From positions 124,001 through 188,000 of the forward strand of contig NZ_JACEFJ010000006.1 in NCBI RefSeq assembly GCF_015354735.1: a stretch of 64,000 bases of DNA. Direction: 5' to 3'. Shown here piece by piece: positions 43,991-53,218 of this stretch (positions are counted from its first letter, which is position 1; the number at the start of each line of letters is the position of its first letter). The stretch is from Pararhodonellum marinum. GTDB lineage: Bacteria > Bacteroidota > Bacteroidia > Cytophagales > Cyclobacteriaceae. The position numbers and the translations under genes were made by a program. Under the pieces are notes generated by a model. It worked only from the letters and a program-made list of their open reading frames with translations, was not told the origin of the DNA and did no database searches.

Positions 43991-45529
43991 TTACCACATT
44001 TGAATCTGTCCATCCATCCAATTCAAGCGCTGTTCCAACCATTCCCGAATGTACTGTACCTCTCCCTCATAAGAGCCCGTTACCACGGGATTTGGCCAGA
44101 CATAGGTGTCCAAAATCGGCCAAATGGCAAAATTCATGGCCTGACTGTAGTCCATTTTAAGTGCACGGTTATCAATGACTTCAGGTAATTTAGCCAAAAC
44201 AGGCTGATGAATATTCCACCTTTCTTTTACCTGTGCCCTAAATGCAGGATCTTCAAAAAGACGGCTAAACCAAGGACCTCCCCGCACCCACCATCCAGTT
44301 GGATATTGGGCAACACTGTAATCCACATTCCCTATGGCGAGATCAAAATCCCAAATAGGACCCATGGATAATTTGTCATTGTTGGCCAAGAAAAAATAGA
44401 TGCTGCTAAAGTCCCGGGCATCCTGGTTTTTGGTGATTTCATTGACCAAAAACCAATCGATAAAGTCCTCCACATTGTAATACTTTCGATAACCCAGTTC
44501 CGGATCAGCAAATTGATCACTATAAAGGACAGATTCAGCTGATTCTATAAAGTTTTTGGCATAATCGAATTGGCTTTGGGTCACTTCACTGGGTCTTTTG
44601 AAGTTTACCAATGCCCCTCTCGGGGTAGTAAAATGAAAGGGTTCTCCAGCCCTTTGATCAATTTCCATGATATAGCCTCCGCTGATCTGACTTGGGTCAG
44701 CTCGATTGGTCATTTCAGCAATATTCAATCTATTGGGGTCAATCCTGATCTGTTCAATCAGTTGGTAACTTCCCTGGTGCACCCCATTGACCACCAATTC
44801 GACCGGTATTTCCCTTGGGGTATAGGCCATTCCAAACCCCTCGCTAAGGTACGTAGCCACATGTGTCCTCATCAGGGTTTTGTCCGCATAATTGGCCAAC
44901 AAGACCCAATGCCGGTGTTCCGGCAAATCAAAAATGGGCTGACTTTGGTTTAATCTGAGTTTGTAAGGTTTTTTGGGCATGCCCCAAGTGGAGTTTCCCC
45001 TACCTCTGATATTGACAGACCCATTGAACAAACCGGTTTCATACAGCCCGTTTCCAAAAGCTTCCATGGTTGCGTCTAGATAATCCTCCTTGTTAGCAAT
45101 GGGGGCATTGTTTCTGACCTGAATTTTTAACACCGGAATATCCGAAAGGTATTTGGCATGGATGGCGAGGGGCGAGGAAGCCGAACCTGCTTTGATGACC
45201 GATAATTGGATGGGTTTGGTAAAATCTGCTTCAAAAATGGCTTCGTTTTGGGAAGATCCGTTGATCTCAAGCCTATCTCCCTGAAAAATCACTTCTGCTG
45301 TAAAAGCTTTGATATTGGCTTCCAAAGGTAAAATCGGAGATATCTCTGAAAGATCCAAAACATCCAAAATGATGTCCTCCGGTAATTCCGGATTGAGCGT
45401 TTTTGTAAATCTGATTTCAGTGATCCCAGTTACAGAGTTAGGCTGTTCATCAGCCCGCTCCATGTCACAGGAAAAACAAAACAGCATCGGCCACAGCAGC
45501 CACAAAGTTAACTTGGAAAAAGATTTCAT
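43991..45529 (-). CDS. CotH-kinase family lipoprotein
   Basis: From MKSFSKLTLWLLWPMLFCFS at 45529 (512 aa) a Cys follows at once (SCDMERADE), so it is probably a lipoprotein. A beta-rich N-part precedes a CotH-like atypical kinase domain: GRGNSTWGMPKKPYKLRLNQ, WVLLANYADKTLMRTHVATY, YQLIEQIRIDPNRLNI, GGYIMEIDQR, NQDARDFSSIYFF and GPIWDFDLAIGN, where DFD matches the metal-binding motif. CotH phosphorylates secreted proteins in spore formers; the function outside them is unknown. Close to alr (44-nt gap) on the same strand. Confidence 0.9.
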   Translation of the reverse strand: MKSFSKLTLWLLWPMLFCFSCDMERADEQPNSVTGITEIRFTKTLNPELPEDIILDVLDLSEISPILPLEANIKAFTAEVIFQGDRLEINGSSQNEAIFEADFTKPIQLSVIKAGSASSPLAIHAKYLSDIPVLKIQVRNNAPIANKEDYLDATMEAFGNGLYETGLFNGSVNIRGRGNSTWGMPKKPYKLRLNQSQPIFDLPEHRHWVLLANYADKTLMRTHVATYLSEGFGMAYTPREIPVELVVNGVHQGSYQLIEQIRIDPNRLNIAEMTNRADPSQISGGYIMEIDQRAGEPFHFTTPRGALVNFKRPSEVTQSQFDYAKNFIESAESVLYSDQFADPELGYRKYYNVEDFIDWFLVNEITKNQDARDFSSIYFFLANNDKLSMGPIWDFDLAIGNVDYSVAQYPTGWWVRGGPWFSRLFEDPAFRAQVKERWNIHQPVLAKLPEVIDNRALKMDYSQAMNFAIWPILDTYVWPNPVVTGSYEGEVQYIREWLEQRLNWMDGQIQMW

Positions 45530-45573
45530 TTTGGGTGTATTTCTGGCAATATACACAAAAAACACCCGATCCC

Positions 45574-46728
45574 CTAGGTAACGATTTTGCGCGGAATATT
45601 TTCTGGCAATCGGGTCAAAAGTTCATAGTTAAGTTGCTGTGTGGATTCCCCAAAGGACGCAACCGTCAATTCATTGCTTTTTTGTTTGCCGATGATGACC
45701 ACCTCATCCCCTTTTTTGACACTTGGTAGATCCGTTACATCCACAGAAATGGCATTCATGGTCACAGTGCCTACCACGGAAACGATTTTTCCATGGATCA
45801 GGACTTTGCCCAGGTTGCTCAAAACCCTACTAAAACCATGACCATAGCCTATGGGAACCAAAGCAATGGTCATGTTTCTGGAAGCCATGTAGCTGGTCCC
45901 GTAGCCGATAAATTCTCCCATGGGCACTTGCTTGATATTCATGACATTGCTTTTCCACCTGATCAGTCTTTTCAGTGGGTTTTTGCTTCCTGCATCCAAC
46001 TGCTTGAATTTGTGCATGTAGGTTTCCTGACTGGGCCAAAATCCATAGGAGGCAATACCAATCCTGACCATATCCATGATGGTTTCAGGATAAGTCAAGG
46101 TAGCGGCCGAGCATGCGGTATGGTAGATTTCAAATCGGAGGTCATTCTCTAAGAACCAGTCTTTGAATTGCAGGTATTTTTTGATCTGGTTTTGCACCCT
46201 CACATAATTCCCAATGCTTTCGGCTCCCGCATAGTGGGTACACAGCCCTTTAAGCTCTAGATGTTCCTGATTTTTTTGCAGGATTTGGAGTAATCTTTCG
46301 CGGTTTTTCCATTCGAAACCAGTCCGATGAAATCCCGTCTCCACTTCTACATGTACTTTGGCTTTTTTTGACAGTTTTTTAGACCATTGAATGGCGGCCT
46401 CCAATCGGTCAAATTCGAAAACATAAAAGCTAATCCCATCCTTGATGATCCATTCCAATTCCTCATTGTCAATCATCCCCATGATCATGATTTGGCTTTT
46501 TTTGGTACTGACTTGATATGCCCTGAAGGCTTCATCGGCACTGAAAGTACTGAAATGTCTCAAACCAACCGATTCTGCAATCTTCACCATGTTCTCAATT
46601 CCATGCCCATAGGCATTGCCTTTGATGACCGCTGAAATGCTGGTATGTTCCGGAATCAGGGACCTTAAAAATTGGATGTTTTTTTTGTAGGCAGATTTAC
46701 TGATTTCGATAAAAGAAGTGTGCTTCAT
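45574..46728 (-). CDS. alr: Alanine racemase
   Basis: Provides D-Ala for peptidoglycan. The 384-aa protein has the PLP lysine Lys36 in AVIKGNAYGHG, RHFSTFSADEAFRAY, VHVEVETGFHRTGF, and the tyrosine-bearing IGYGTSYMASRNMTIALVPI. Length typical. A promoter lies in the 57-nt gap to the M20 gene (TTTG-N21-TAAATTTG, 46745-46777). Confidence 0.95.
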   Translation of the reverse strand: MKHTSFIEISKSAYKKNIQFLRSLIPEHTSISAVIKGNAYGHGIENMVKIAESVGLRHFSTFSADEAFRAYQVSTKKSQIMIMGMIDNEELEWIIKDGISFYVFEFDRLEAAIQWSKKLSKKAKVHVEVETGFHRTGFEWKNRERLLQILQKNQEHLELKGLCTHYAGAESIGNYVRVQNQIKKYLQFKDWFLENDLRFEIYHTACSAATLTYPETIMDMVRIGIASYGFWPSQETYMHKFKQLDAGSKNPLKRLIRWKSNVMNIKQVPMGEFIGYGTSYMASRNMTIALVPIGYGHGFSRVLSNLGKVLIHGKIVSVVGTVTMNAISVDVTDLPSVKKGDEVVIIGKQKSNELTVASFGESTQQLNYELLTRLPENIPRKIVT

Positions 46729-46744
46729 GATTCTAGGGGAGGAA

Positions 46745-46777
46745 CAAATTTATAAGGTGGAACTACAAGAGGTCAAA
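46745..46777 (-). promoter_or_regulatory. alr promoter, TTTG-N21-TAAATTTG
   Basis: Minus strand: TTTG at 46774-46777, 21 nt, TAAATTTG at 46745-46752, leader of about 16 nt to the ATG at 46728. Separates alr from the upstream M20 gene. Confidence 0.6.
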
Positions 46778-46785
46778 AGAAACAT

Positions 46786-47919
46786 TTATTGGTGGATCTC
46801 TTCGATGATTTGGGTGAAAAGGTTGAGGCCTGTAGGCAAGATGTCATCCGGAAAATCATAATTTCCATCATGGAGTTGCGGGTGCTTTTTACCTGATCCG
46901 ATCCCAAAAAGTAAGGTTTTCGTCACTTTAGAAAACTGACCAAAATCCTCGGACCAACGGAAAGGAATTCGGATGTGTTTGGTTTTCAATTTAAGTTTTT
47001 TGGCTGCCTCATTGGCAAAATTCCAAGCTTCAGGATCATTGATGGTTGCGGCAAATTCTTCCGTATAGCCCACCTGAATGGTCAACCCATAGTCTTTGGC
47101 TATACTTATCATCAATTTTTCTGCATAATCCTGCAGCTTTTCCATCACCTCATTATCAAAAGCTCTCAAAGTGGCCCTAATGGTCGCTTTTCCAGGGGTA
47201 GTGCCAAAAGTTATTTCACCCAAGACTGCATGAACAACCGTAATCAAGGAAAAATGCTTCATGGCATCGGGAAGCTTTTGAAGAGCCACGATCATTTTGC
47301 TCATCGCCTCGGCAGGGCTGTTGCCATCCTCGGGATGGGCAGCATGGGAAGTATTTCCTGTCAACTCAACCACCATTCCTTTGGAGGCAGCTGCAAAGGT
47401 TCCTTTTTTCAGGATGATTTGGTTTTTGTCATATCCGGGAAGATTATGCAGAGCAAATGCATAATCAAATTCTAGTTCTTTGAATTTTTTGTCTGCCAAT
47501 ACTTTTTCTGCTCCCTCTCCGGTTTCTTCGGCAGGTTGGAACAAAAGGACCACCTCCCCTTTTCGAGGTCTGTTTTTGGAAAGATATAAGCCCAAGCCTG
47601 CAATGATGGCCATGTGCCCATCGTGGCCGCAGGTATGGGAAAGACCTTCAAATTTGCTTTTATGGCTGCTTTTTCCTTTTTCCGGAATGGGTAAACCATC
47701 CAATTCTGCACGAAAGAGGGTTTTCGGACCTGCTTCATCACCTTTAAAATGAAAAACAACCCCGTTCCCCCCCAGCTTGGCAATGGTACGATCAGGTTTT
47801 AGAGGTTCAAAAAATGAAAGGATTTTTTCCGCTGTTTTGGTTTCCTTCCCGGACAGTTCCGGCTCTTGATGCAAGTTTTTGCGCAATTGAACAACTTTCT
47901 CCAACGTATCCTTTTCCAT
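46786..47919 (-). CDS. M20 family amidohydrolase
   Basis: A 377-aa zinc hydrolase: RKNLHQEPELSGKETKTAEK, HTCGHDGHMAIIAGLGLYLS (metal-binding His/Asp), VVLLFQPAEETGEGAEKVL (catalytic Glu pair), DYAFALHNLPGYDKNQIILK and GNTSHAAHPEDGNSPAEAMS. This is the amidohydrolase (IAA-amino acid hydrolase/hippurate-type) clade; the natural substrate is unknown. Cytosolic, no signal peptide. The ending HDGNYDFPDDILPTGLNLFT is typical. Divergent from uvrC. Confidence 0.92.
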   Translation of the reverse strand: MEKDTLEKVVQLRKNLHQEPELSGKETKTAEKILSFFEPLKPDRTIAKLGGNGVVFHFKGDEAGPKTLFRAELDGLPIPEKGKSSHKSKFEGLSHTCGHDGHMAIIAGLGLYLSKNRPRKGEVVLLFQPAEETGEGAEKVLADKKFKELEFDYAFALHNLPGYDKNQIILKKGTFAAASKGMVVELTGNTSHAAHPEDGNSPAEAMSKMIVALQKLPDAMKHFSLITVVHAVLGEITFGTTPGKATIRATLRAFDNEVMEKLQDYAEKLMISIAKDYGLTIQVGYTEEFAATINDPEAWNFANEAAKKLKLKTKHIRIPFRWSEDFGQFSKVTKTLLFGIGSGKKHPQLHDGNYDFPDDILPTGLNLFTQIIEEIHQ

Positions 47920-48004
47920 AAATCAAAATTTGAAAGTTTAAAACAATATATAATCTATACTATAAATTGACAAAGTTTCAGCCTCAATCGTTCCTTTTCC
48001 CAAA

Positions 48005-48033
48005 TTGAATTGCAGGGGCTTTTTCTATATTTG
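48005..48033 (+). promoter_or_regulatory. uvrC promoter, TTG-N18-TATATTTG, 4 nt before the ATG
   Basis: TTG at 48005-48007, 18 nt, TATATTTG at 48026-48033, then TAGC and ATG at 48038. Transcription should start at or inside the cluster of ATG codons (48038, 48041, 48044). Confidence 0.65.
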
Positions 48034-48037
48034 TAGC

Positions 48038-49843
48038 ATGATGATGGCCCCTTCTTATAAACCACAAGAGTCCAACAAGCTCCCAGAATTGCCTGGGGTG
48101 TACAAATATTTCAATGAAAACAATGTGCTCATCTATGTAGGAAAGGCCAAAAATCTAAAAAAAAGGGTTGCCAGTTATTTCAATAAAGGCAACGGCCTCA
48201 ACCACAAAACGAGAAGAATGGTCAGGGAAATCGACCGGATTGAGATCTCCATCGTCAATTCCGAATTTGATGCCTTGCTTTTGGAAAACAATCTGATCAA
48301 GGAAACCCAGCCCAAATACAACATTCTACTGAAGGATGATAAAACCTATCCTTATATACTCCTGACCAAAGAGCACTTCCCCAGAATTTACCCCACACGC
48401 ACCGTAATTCCCTCCAAGGGAACCTATTTTGGGCCTTTTGCCAGTGTGGGGGGTATGAAAAATGTATTGGAGTTGATCAGGAATCTTTTTACCATTCGAA
48501 CCTGCAAGCTGGACCTAAGCCCTTCAAAAGTTGCCGAGGGCAAGTATAAGGTTTGCTTAGAGTATCATCTTGGCAACTGTCTTGGGCCCTGTGTGGGTTT
48601 GCAGGAGGAAGCCGAATATCAAAAAGACATAGAACATGCCAAACACATTCTAAAAGGGAACCTGGCCTCTGCGAGAGCTTATTTCAAGCAAAACATGCAG
48701 GAAGCTGCGGAGCAATACGCCTATGAAAAGGCGCAGCGCTATAAAGTCAAATTGGATCTATTGGAGAAGTATCAGGCCAAATCACTCGTCACCAGTCCCA
48801 ATGTCACAAACCTTGACATCTTCTCCATCGTCAGTGATGACAAAATCGGCTATGTCAATTACCTGCAGATCAAAAACGGGGCGATCATTTTGACCAAAAC
48901 AGTGGAATTGAAGAAAAAATTGGATGAGTCCGATTCAGAAATGCTGTTGACAGCGGTCATAAGGCTTAGGGACCAATTTCAGAGTGAAGCCAAGGAACTT
49001 TTGACCAATGTGGACATTGAAGAGGAAGTGGAAGGGTTCCAGATTATCGTCCCCAAAATCGGAGACAAAAGAAAACTGGTAGAACTGTCACTTAAAAATG
49101 CCCTTTATTACAAAAAGGAAAAAGCGCTGTTGGCAGGACAGACCAAGGACAAAAAGGACCGCGTGCTCCGACAATTACAAGAAGACCTTTCTTTAAAAGA
49201 ACTCCCAAGGCATATCGAATGCTTTGATAACTCCAACATCCAAGGCACCAATCCAGTGGCAAGCATGGTCTGTTTCCTCAACGGAAAACCCGCCAACAAA
49301 GAATACCGGCATTACCACATCAAAACCGTAGAAGGACCCAATGATTTTGCAAGCATGACAGAAGTGGTGGGCAGAAGGTACAAACGCCTGTTGGAAGAAA
49401 ACAAACCCCTTCCCCAACTGATCGTCATCGATGGGGGCAAGGGTCAACTATCCTCCGCTGCAGAGGCCCTCCATCAGTTGGGCATCTATGGACAAGTGCC
49501 CATTATAGGCATTGCTAAAAGATTGGAGGAAATTTATTTTCCAGAAGACACCTACCCCTTGCATATTGACAAAAAATCAGAATCGTTGAAATTGCTTCAA
49601 AGGCTTAGGGATGAAGCTCACCGATTTGCCATCAATTTTCACAGAGACATCCGAAGCAAAAAGGCCGTAGGTACACAGCTTACAGAAATAGAAGGCATTG
49701 GTGCAGCCACGGCTGAAAAGTTGCTTAAGCATTTTAAATCCGTAAAAAAACTCAGGGAGGCCTCCTTTCCTGAGGTGGAAACCTTGGTGGGAAAATCCAA
49801 AGCGATGGTAATCAAAGAGGCCTTAAACAAAAAAAGCGGATAA
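48038..49843 (+). CDS. uvrC: Excinuclease ABC subunit C
   Basis: Dual-incision nuclease of nucleotide excision repair. About 600 aa with the GIY-YIG domain (LPGVYKYFNENNVLIYVGKA), UVR motif (YAYEKAQRYKVKLDLLEKYQ), the RNase-H-like C-nuclease (ECFDNSNIQGTNPVASMVCF, LIVIDGGKGQLSSAAEAL) and a helix-hairpin-helix end (EIEGIGAATAEKLLKHFKSV). The in-frame TTG at 48005 is part of the -33 element, so one of three consecutive ATGs (48038/48041/48044) is the start. Stop lies in the shared terminator with gldN. Confidence 0.97.
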   Translation: MMMAPSYKPQESNKLPELPGVYKYFNENNVLIYVGKAKNLKKRVASYFNKGNGLNHKTRRMVREIDRIEISIVNSEFDALLLENNLIKETQPKYNILLKDDKTYPYILLTKEHFPRIYPTRTVIPSKGTYFGPFASVGGMKNVLELIRNLFTIRTCKLDLSPSKVAEGKYKVCLEYHLGNCLGPCVGLQEEAEYQKDIEHAKHILKGNLASARAYFKQNMQEAAEQYAYEKAQRYKVKLDLLEKYQAKSLVTSPNVTNLDIFSIVSDDKIGYVNYLQIKNGAIILTKTVELKKKLDESDSEMLLTAVIRLRDQFQSEAKELLTNVDIEEEVEGFQIIVPKIGDKRKLVELSLKNALYYKKEKALLAGQTKDKKDRVLRQLQEDLSLKELPRHIECFDNSNIQGTNPVASMVCFLNGKPANKEYRHYHIKTVEGPNDFASMTEVVGRRYKRLLEENKPLPQLIVIDGGKGQLSSAAEALHQLGIYGQVPIIGIAKRLEEIYFPEDTYPLHIDKKSESLKLLQRLRDEAHRFAINFHRDIRSKKAVGTQLTEIEGIGAATAEKLLKHFKSVKKLREASFPEVETLVGKSKAMVIKEALNKKSG

Positions 49844-49860
49844 ATTATCCGCTTTTTTTG
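49828..49860. terminator. Bidirectional terminator between uvrC and gldN
   Basis: GCGGAT (49836-49841), loop AAATT, ATCCGC (49847-49852), with A run before and T run after. The uvrC stop TAA (49841-49843) lies in the stem/loop. Serves the convergent uvrC and gldKLMN transcripts. Confidence 0.88.
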
Positions 49861-49870
49861 TGTTGTATTT

Positions 49871-50686
49871 TTACCATTCCCATAGGTTAGACTCGTATTC
49901 TAACAGCTTGTATTCAAAAGCCAAAGAATTGAGATAAGCCTGTAAGTCAGGATTTGGATGCTCAGGATCAACCATGTCAGCAATCAAATCATCATTGGGG
50001 TTGGTGAATTTCCTAACCACTGATTTGAACAGCCTCAAGTCAAATGCCTGATCATAAGGCAAGTGCTTAGAAGTGTTTTGGAAATTGATCCAGTAGTGTC
50101 TTGGATGATTTTTGAAATGCTCATAGAAATCCTTGTACCGGATAAAGGCAACCGTTTCCTGGCTAACTCCGGCATTGGTTCCTGCTGGCATGACAATTTC
50201 CAGATACTTGATATCAAAAAGGACCTCAGACCTGTGTCCATCAAAAACAAAGTCTTCTCTGAAATCAAGGTAATACATGTCTTTGATGAAAATACTGTCC
50301 CCCAAAGCATTGATCCAAAACTTGTTGGAAAACTCAGCTATTGACATGGGTTGGGTAAATTCCTCATCAGCAAAAACCTCAATGGCGTTTTCATCGACTA
50401 CGGCTTTGTAGATCGCATTGATGATTCCATCAAGTTTTGCCACACCAGTTCCATATAAAGAGAGGTTGAATTTTTCCCTGAGGTCTATTCTTCTCCATAC
50501 AGCGATCTGATACATTTTATCATCTTCACGAATGGGTCTGGAAGAGAATACCGTATCCGTCCTAAACTGTCGGTCACCGAAGTTGGATGGAGTAATGCTG
50601 GTATTTCCCTGAGCCACGACCTCACCGCCAAGAACAAAAGCCATCAGTAAAGTAAGCGCTCCTGTCAGTTTAAATAATTGTTTCAT
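49871..50686 (-). CDS. gldN: Gliding motility/T9SS protein GldN
   Basis: Periplasmic component that forms rings with GldK under the outer membrane. The 271-aa protein has a signal peptide (LTGALTLLMAFVLGGEVVAQ) and the GldN body: DDKMYQIAVWRRIDLREKFN, YLEIVMPAGTNAGVSQETVA, FYEHFKNHPRHYWINFQNTS. Last gene of the gldKLMN cluster; 37 nt behind gldM. Confidence 0.93.
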   Translation of the reverse strand: MKQLFKLTGALTLLMAFVLGGEVVAQGNTSITPSNFGDRQFRTDTVFSSRPIREDDKMYQIAVWRRIDLREKFNLSLYGTGVAKLDGIINAIYKAVVDENAIEVFADEEFTQPMSIAEFSNKFWINALGDSIFIKDMYYLDFREDFVFDGHRSEVLFDIKYLEIVMPAGTNAGVSQETVAFIRYKDFYEHFKNHPRHYWINFQNTSKHLPYDQAFDLRLFKSVVRKFTNPNDDLIADMVDPEHPNPDLQAYLNSLAFEYKLLEYESNLWEW

Positions 50687-50723
50687 TGGCTTATAATTTA
50701 AATTATGTCCTAATAATAGGTAT

Positions 50724-52325
50724 TTATTTAATCGGGATAAGAATCACCTCATTCAAAGGAGTCCTGATTTTGTTTCCTCTGAAATTGGTACGGGTTACTT
50801 CATTGACCACGACTACCAATCTGTCACCGCTTTTGGCGGATTGGATCAGATTTCTGATGGCCACATTTTCACCGCTGATTTTCACCGTCTCCCTAGGCAC
50901 ATCATTCCTTACGAGTCTTACCTCACCTGATGTCACTTCGAAGTTGGCATCTTTAGGCATGGTTCTGCCGAAAGTAGGTTCTGCTACAGCCTTGATCGCC
51001 AATTGAGCAGGTCCTGGTGAAGGATATGGATTTTGCTTATCGATTTCCCCTCTACCGTCAAAAGCTTTAATTGAAGGAGCAGGCACTGGTCGGATGTCAT
51101 AAGCAACATCACCGATTTTGTTTCCACCACTGCTGACACCGATATTGACTTTTCCGGAACTTCCAGGAATGATGGTCACTTGACCCGGCTTGCCTCCTTT
51201 GATAGCCTGACCGCCGTTTACCGCAAACTCCGGAGCATAGCTGTTACCTAAGGCTGGAACATCAATGTTCAATTCGTTGGCACATTCTGCATATAGCTGC
51301 TGTACGGTTTCCGATGTCACCCTAATGATGGGTTGAGCGATGTAGTATTCGTATTCTACAGGAAGGACTGCATCTTCTCCTCCGATGTTGGTGATAATTT
51401 CACCTTTAAGCACCTGCTTAGCCAATCCTCTGTCATCATAACTTCCTGCAGGCGGTGCTGTGAAACTGATTTTACCAAATCCATTTTCAACTGGTATTTC
51501 TTTACCGTTCGCCAACATTCTTGGCTGAGCAGAAGAAGAACTGGAAGCAATAAACATATCTGCTTCAAATTTGGTCCCTGCAGCTACTACATTAGACAAG
51601 GCGGCAACTCTGGCTTCAGTGATGTCAGCCTTGAAATAAAAGGAACCCAATGATTGCGTAATCGCAGCCAAGGCCTCACTTTCTATGTTCAACACTTCAT
51701 TCTGATGCTGGCTGATGATAGCCATTACAGCTCCAACTGGAGATTTGACAAAATTCAGGTTCACGAAGTCTTTAAAATTTACATCGCGGTTGTTTTTGAA
51801 TAAGTCGATCTCATTGGCATCCCTGGCAATTTTAGAGAAAGTCAAGTCAATGCCTACTTCTGCAAGGGCCTGGGTAATCAACTCAGGATAAGCATTCAGC
51901 CTTTCCTGCATTTCATATCCTTTGCGGTTGTTGTTGAAAATGTTACCGGATATATCCTGATTTTTCAATGCCGCACTCTTGTATCCACCCTGATCATCCT
52001 TGGCATTTGATTTCTCGATCAATTCCTGCTTCAAATCTTCTAAGTAAGCATAGGTCTCAGCCGTCAACTTTCTGATCTCATTGGCTTTGGCCACTTTAGG
52101 AACATCCTTGGCATTGTTGCCTTGTTGTTCCACCGTATTAGCTATCGCATTGAGTGAAAACTGGTTTTTCACTACAAAGTTGTTCGATGTTCTCTCTAGT
52201 CCATCATTTAGAAGGACAAATTTCTGAAGGATTTGGTTGCTGACCTGAAGGGCCAAAAGGGCCGTCAAAACCAGGTACATCATACCAATCATCCGTTGTC
52301 TTGGTGTTTCTTTACTACCAGCCAT
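50724..52325 (-). CDS. gldM: Gliding motility/T9SS protein GldM
   Basis: Inner-membrane protein with a long periplasmic part that couples the GldL motor to the outer ring. The 533-aa protein has one membrane helix near the N-terminus (MIGMMYLVLTALLALQVSNQ), then a helical domain and beta domains (PAPSIKAFDGRGEIDKQNPY near 395). Typical start MAGSKETPRQRMIGMMYLVL. Lies 46 nt behind gldL. Confidence 0.96.
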   Translation of the reverse strand: MAGSKETPRQRMIGMMYLVLTALLALQVSNQILQKFVLLNDGLERTSNNFVVKNQFSLNAIANTVEQQGNNAKDVPKVAKANEIRKLTAETYAYLEDLKQELIEKSNAKDDQGGYKSAALKNQDISGNIFNNNRKGYEMQERLNAYPELITQALAEVGIDLTFSKIARDANEIDLFKNNRDVNFKDFVNLNFVKSPVGAVMAIISQHQNEVLNIESEALAAITQSLGSFYFKADITEARVAALSNVVAAGTKFEADMFIASSSSSAQPRMLANGKEIPVENGFGKISFTAPPAGSYDDRGLAKQVLKGEIITNIGGEDAVLPVEYEYYIAQPIIRVTSETVQQLYAECANELNIDVPALGNSYAPEFAVNGGQAIKGGKPGQVTIIPGSSGKVNIGVSSGGNKIGDVAYDIRPVPAPSIKAFDGRGEIDKQNPYPSPGPAQLAIKAVAEPTFGRTMPKDANFEVTSGEVRLVRNDVPRETVKISGENVAIRNLIQSAKSGDRLVVVVNEVTRTNFRGNKIRTPLNEVILIPIK

Positions 52326-52371
52326 ATTTTTCTACTAATTTCATGTGTATAAATTTCGAAAGTCGAAAGGA

Positions 52372-53175
52372 TTAACCTTTCATAGCTGTAAGCATGCCAC
52401 CGTACACTTTGTTGAGTGAACTTACGTTGTGATTCAATTTTGATAATTCTTGTTTGAAGGTCTCGGTTTCTTTACCGGCTTCATTTAAACCTTCCAAAGC
52501 AGCGTTGATATTAGAATAGAACTTATTCAATACTTTCACGTGACTATTGGCATCCTGAAGCTCCATTTCATACACCGCGTTCAAAGCAGACAGGTTTTTG
52601 GTTACTGTAACCACTTGATGATGGTATTGCTTGGCGTCTTGAGAAGCAGAAGACATCTCGGTAAGCGCTGCGGCAGTTTTGCCATAGGACTGATTGATAT
52701 CCACCAGGGTTCTGGAAGCAACTTTTACATTGTCAGCATACTCTGAAGTAGCTACTGCGGCATTGGCCACGGTACCCATTTTCTCAGCTGAACTAGCCAG
52801 ATTTTTGATGCCTTTACCTAAGCTTTCGATCAATTCAGGACCGATCTTGGCATTTTCCAACATATCGTCAAATTTTTGAGATACGCCGTCATTTTTCTTG
52901 GCTTCTTTTTTAGCTACTACTGCTTCATTTTCGTCTGCAAGTTCAGGGTAAACTTTGGCCCAGTTGATTTCTTTGTGCTGCGGCTCGAAAGCAGACAGGA
53001 AGAAGATAAAAGCCTCAGTGGTAAGACCGACCCCAATCATAAGGGTTGCAAAAGGCCAGTCCAATATTTTAAACATAGCACCTAGAATTACGACAGATGC
53101 ACCGATACCATAAATCTTAGGCATGATGGAGCCGTAAAATTTATTTTTGAATGAATTATTACTGTTTGTAGACAT
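52372..53175 (-). CDS. gldL: Gliding motility/T9SS motor protein GldL
   Basis: Proton-driven motor subunit. The 267-aa protein has two membrane helices (YGIGASVVILGAMFK; TLMIGVGLTTEAFIFFLSAF). Lys36 and Glu54 align by eye with the Lys27 and Glu49 of F. johnsoniae GldL that are important for proton flow, followed by the conserved FEPQHKEINWAKVYPELAD. The long C-terminal part is a cytoplasmic coiled coil. Confidence 0.95.
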   Translation of the reverse strand: MSTNSNNSFKNKFYGSIMPKIYGIGASVVILGAMFKILDWPFATLMIGVGLTTEAFIFFLSAFEPQHKEINWAKVYPELADENEAVVAKKEAKKNDGVSQKFDDMLENAKIGPELIESLGKGIKNLASSAEKMGTVANAAVATSEYADNVKVASRTLVDINQSYGKTAAALTEMSSASQDAKQYHHQVVTVTKNLSALNAVYEMELQDANSHVKVLNKFYSNINAALEGLNEAGKETETFKQELSKLNHNVSSLNKVYGGMLTAMKG

Positions 53176-53218
53176 AATCTTAATTGATTTAAAAGTAAAA
53201 GTGGTTTAATAGAATTGA

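Noticed and set aside
48005-48037. Longer uvrC start at TTG 48005
   Set aside because: This TTG forms the -33 element and family N-terminus begins after 48038.
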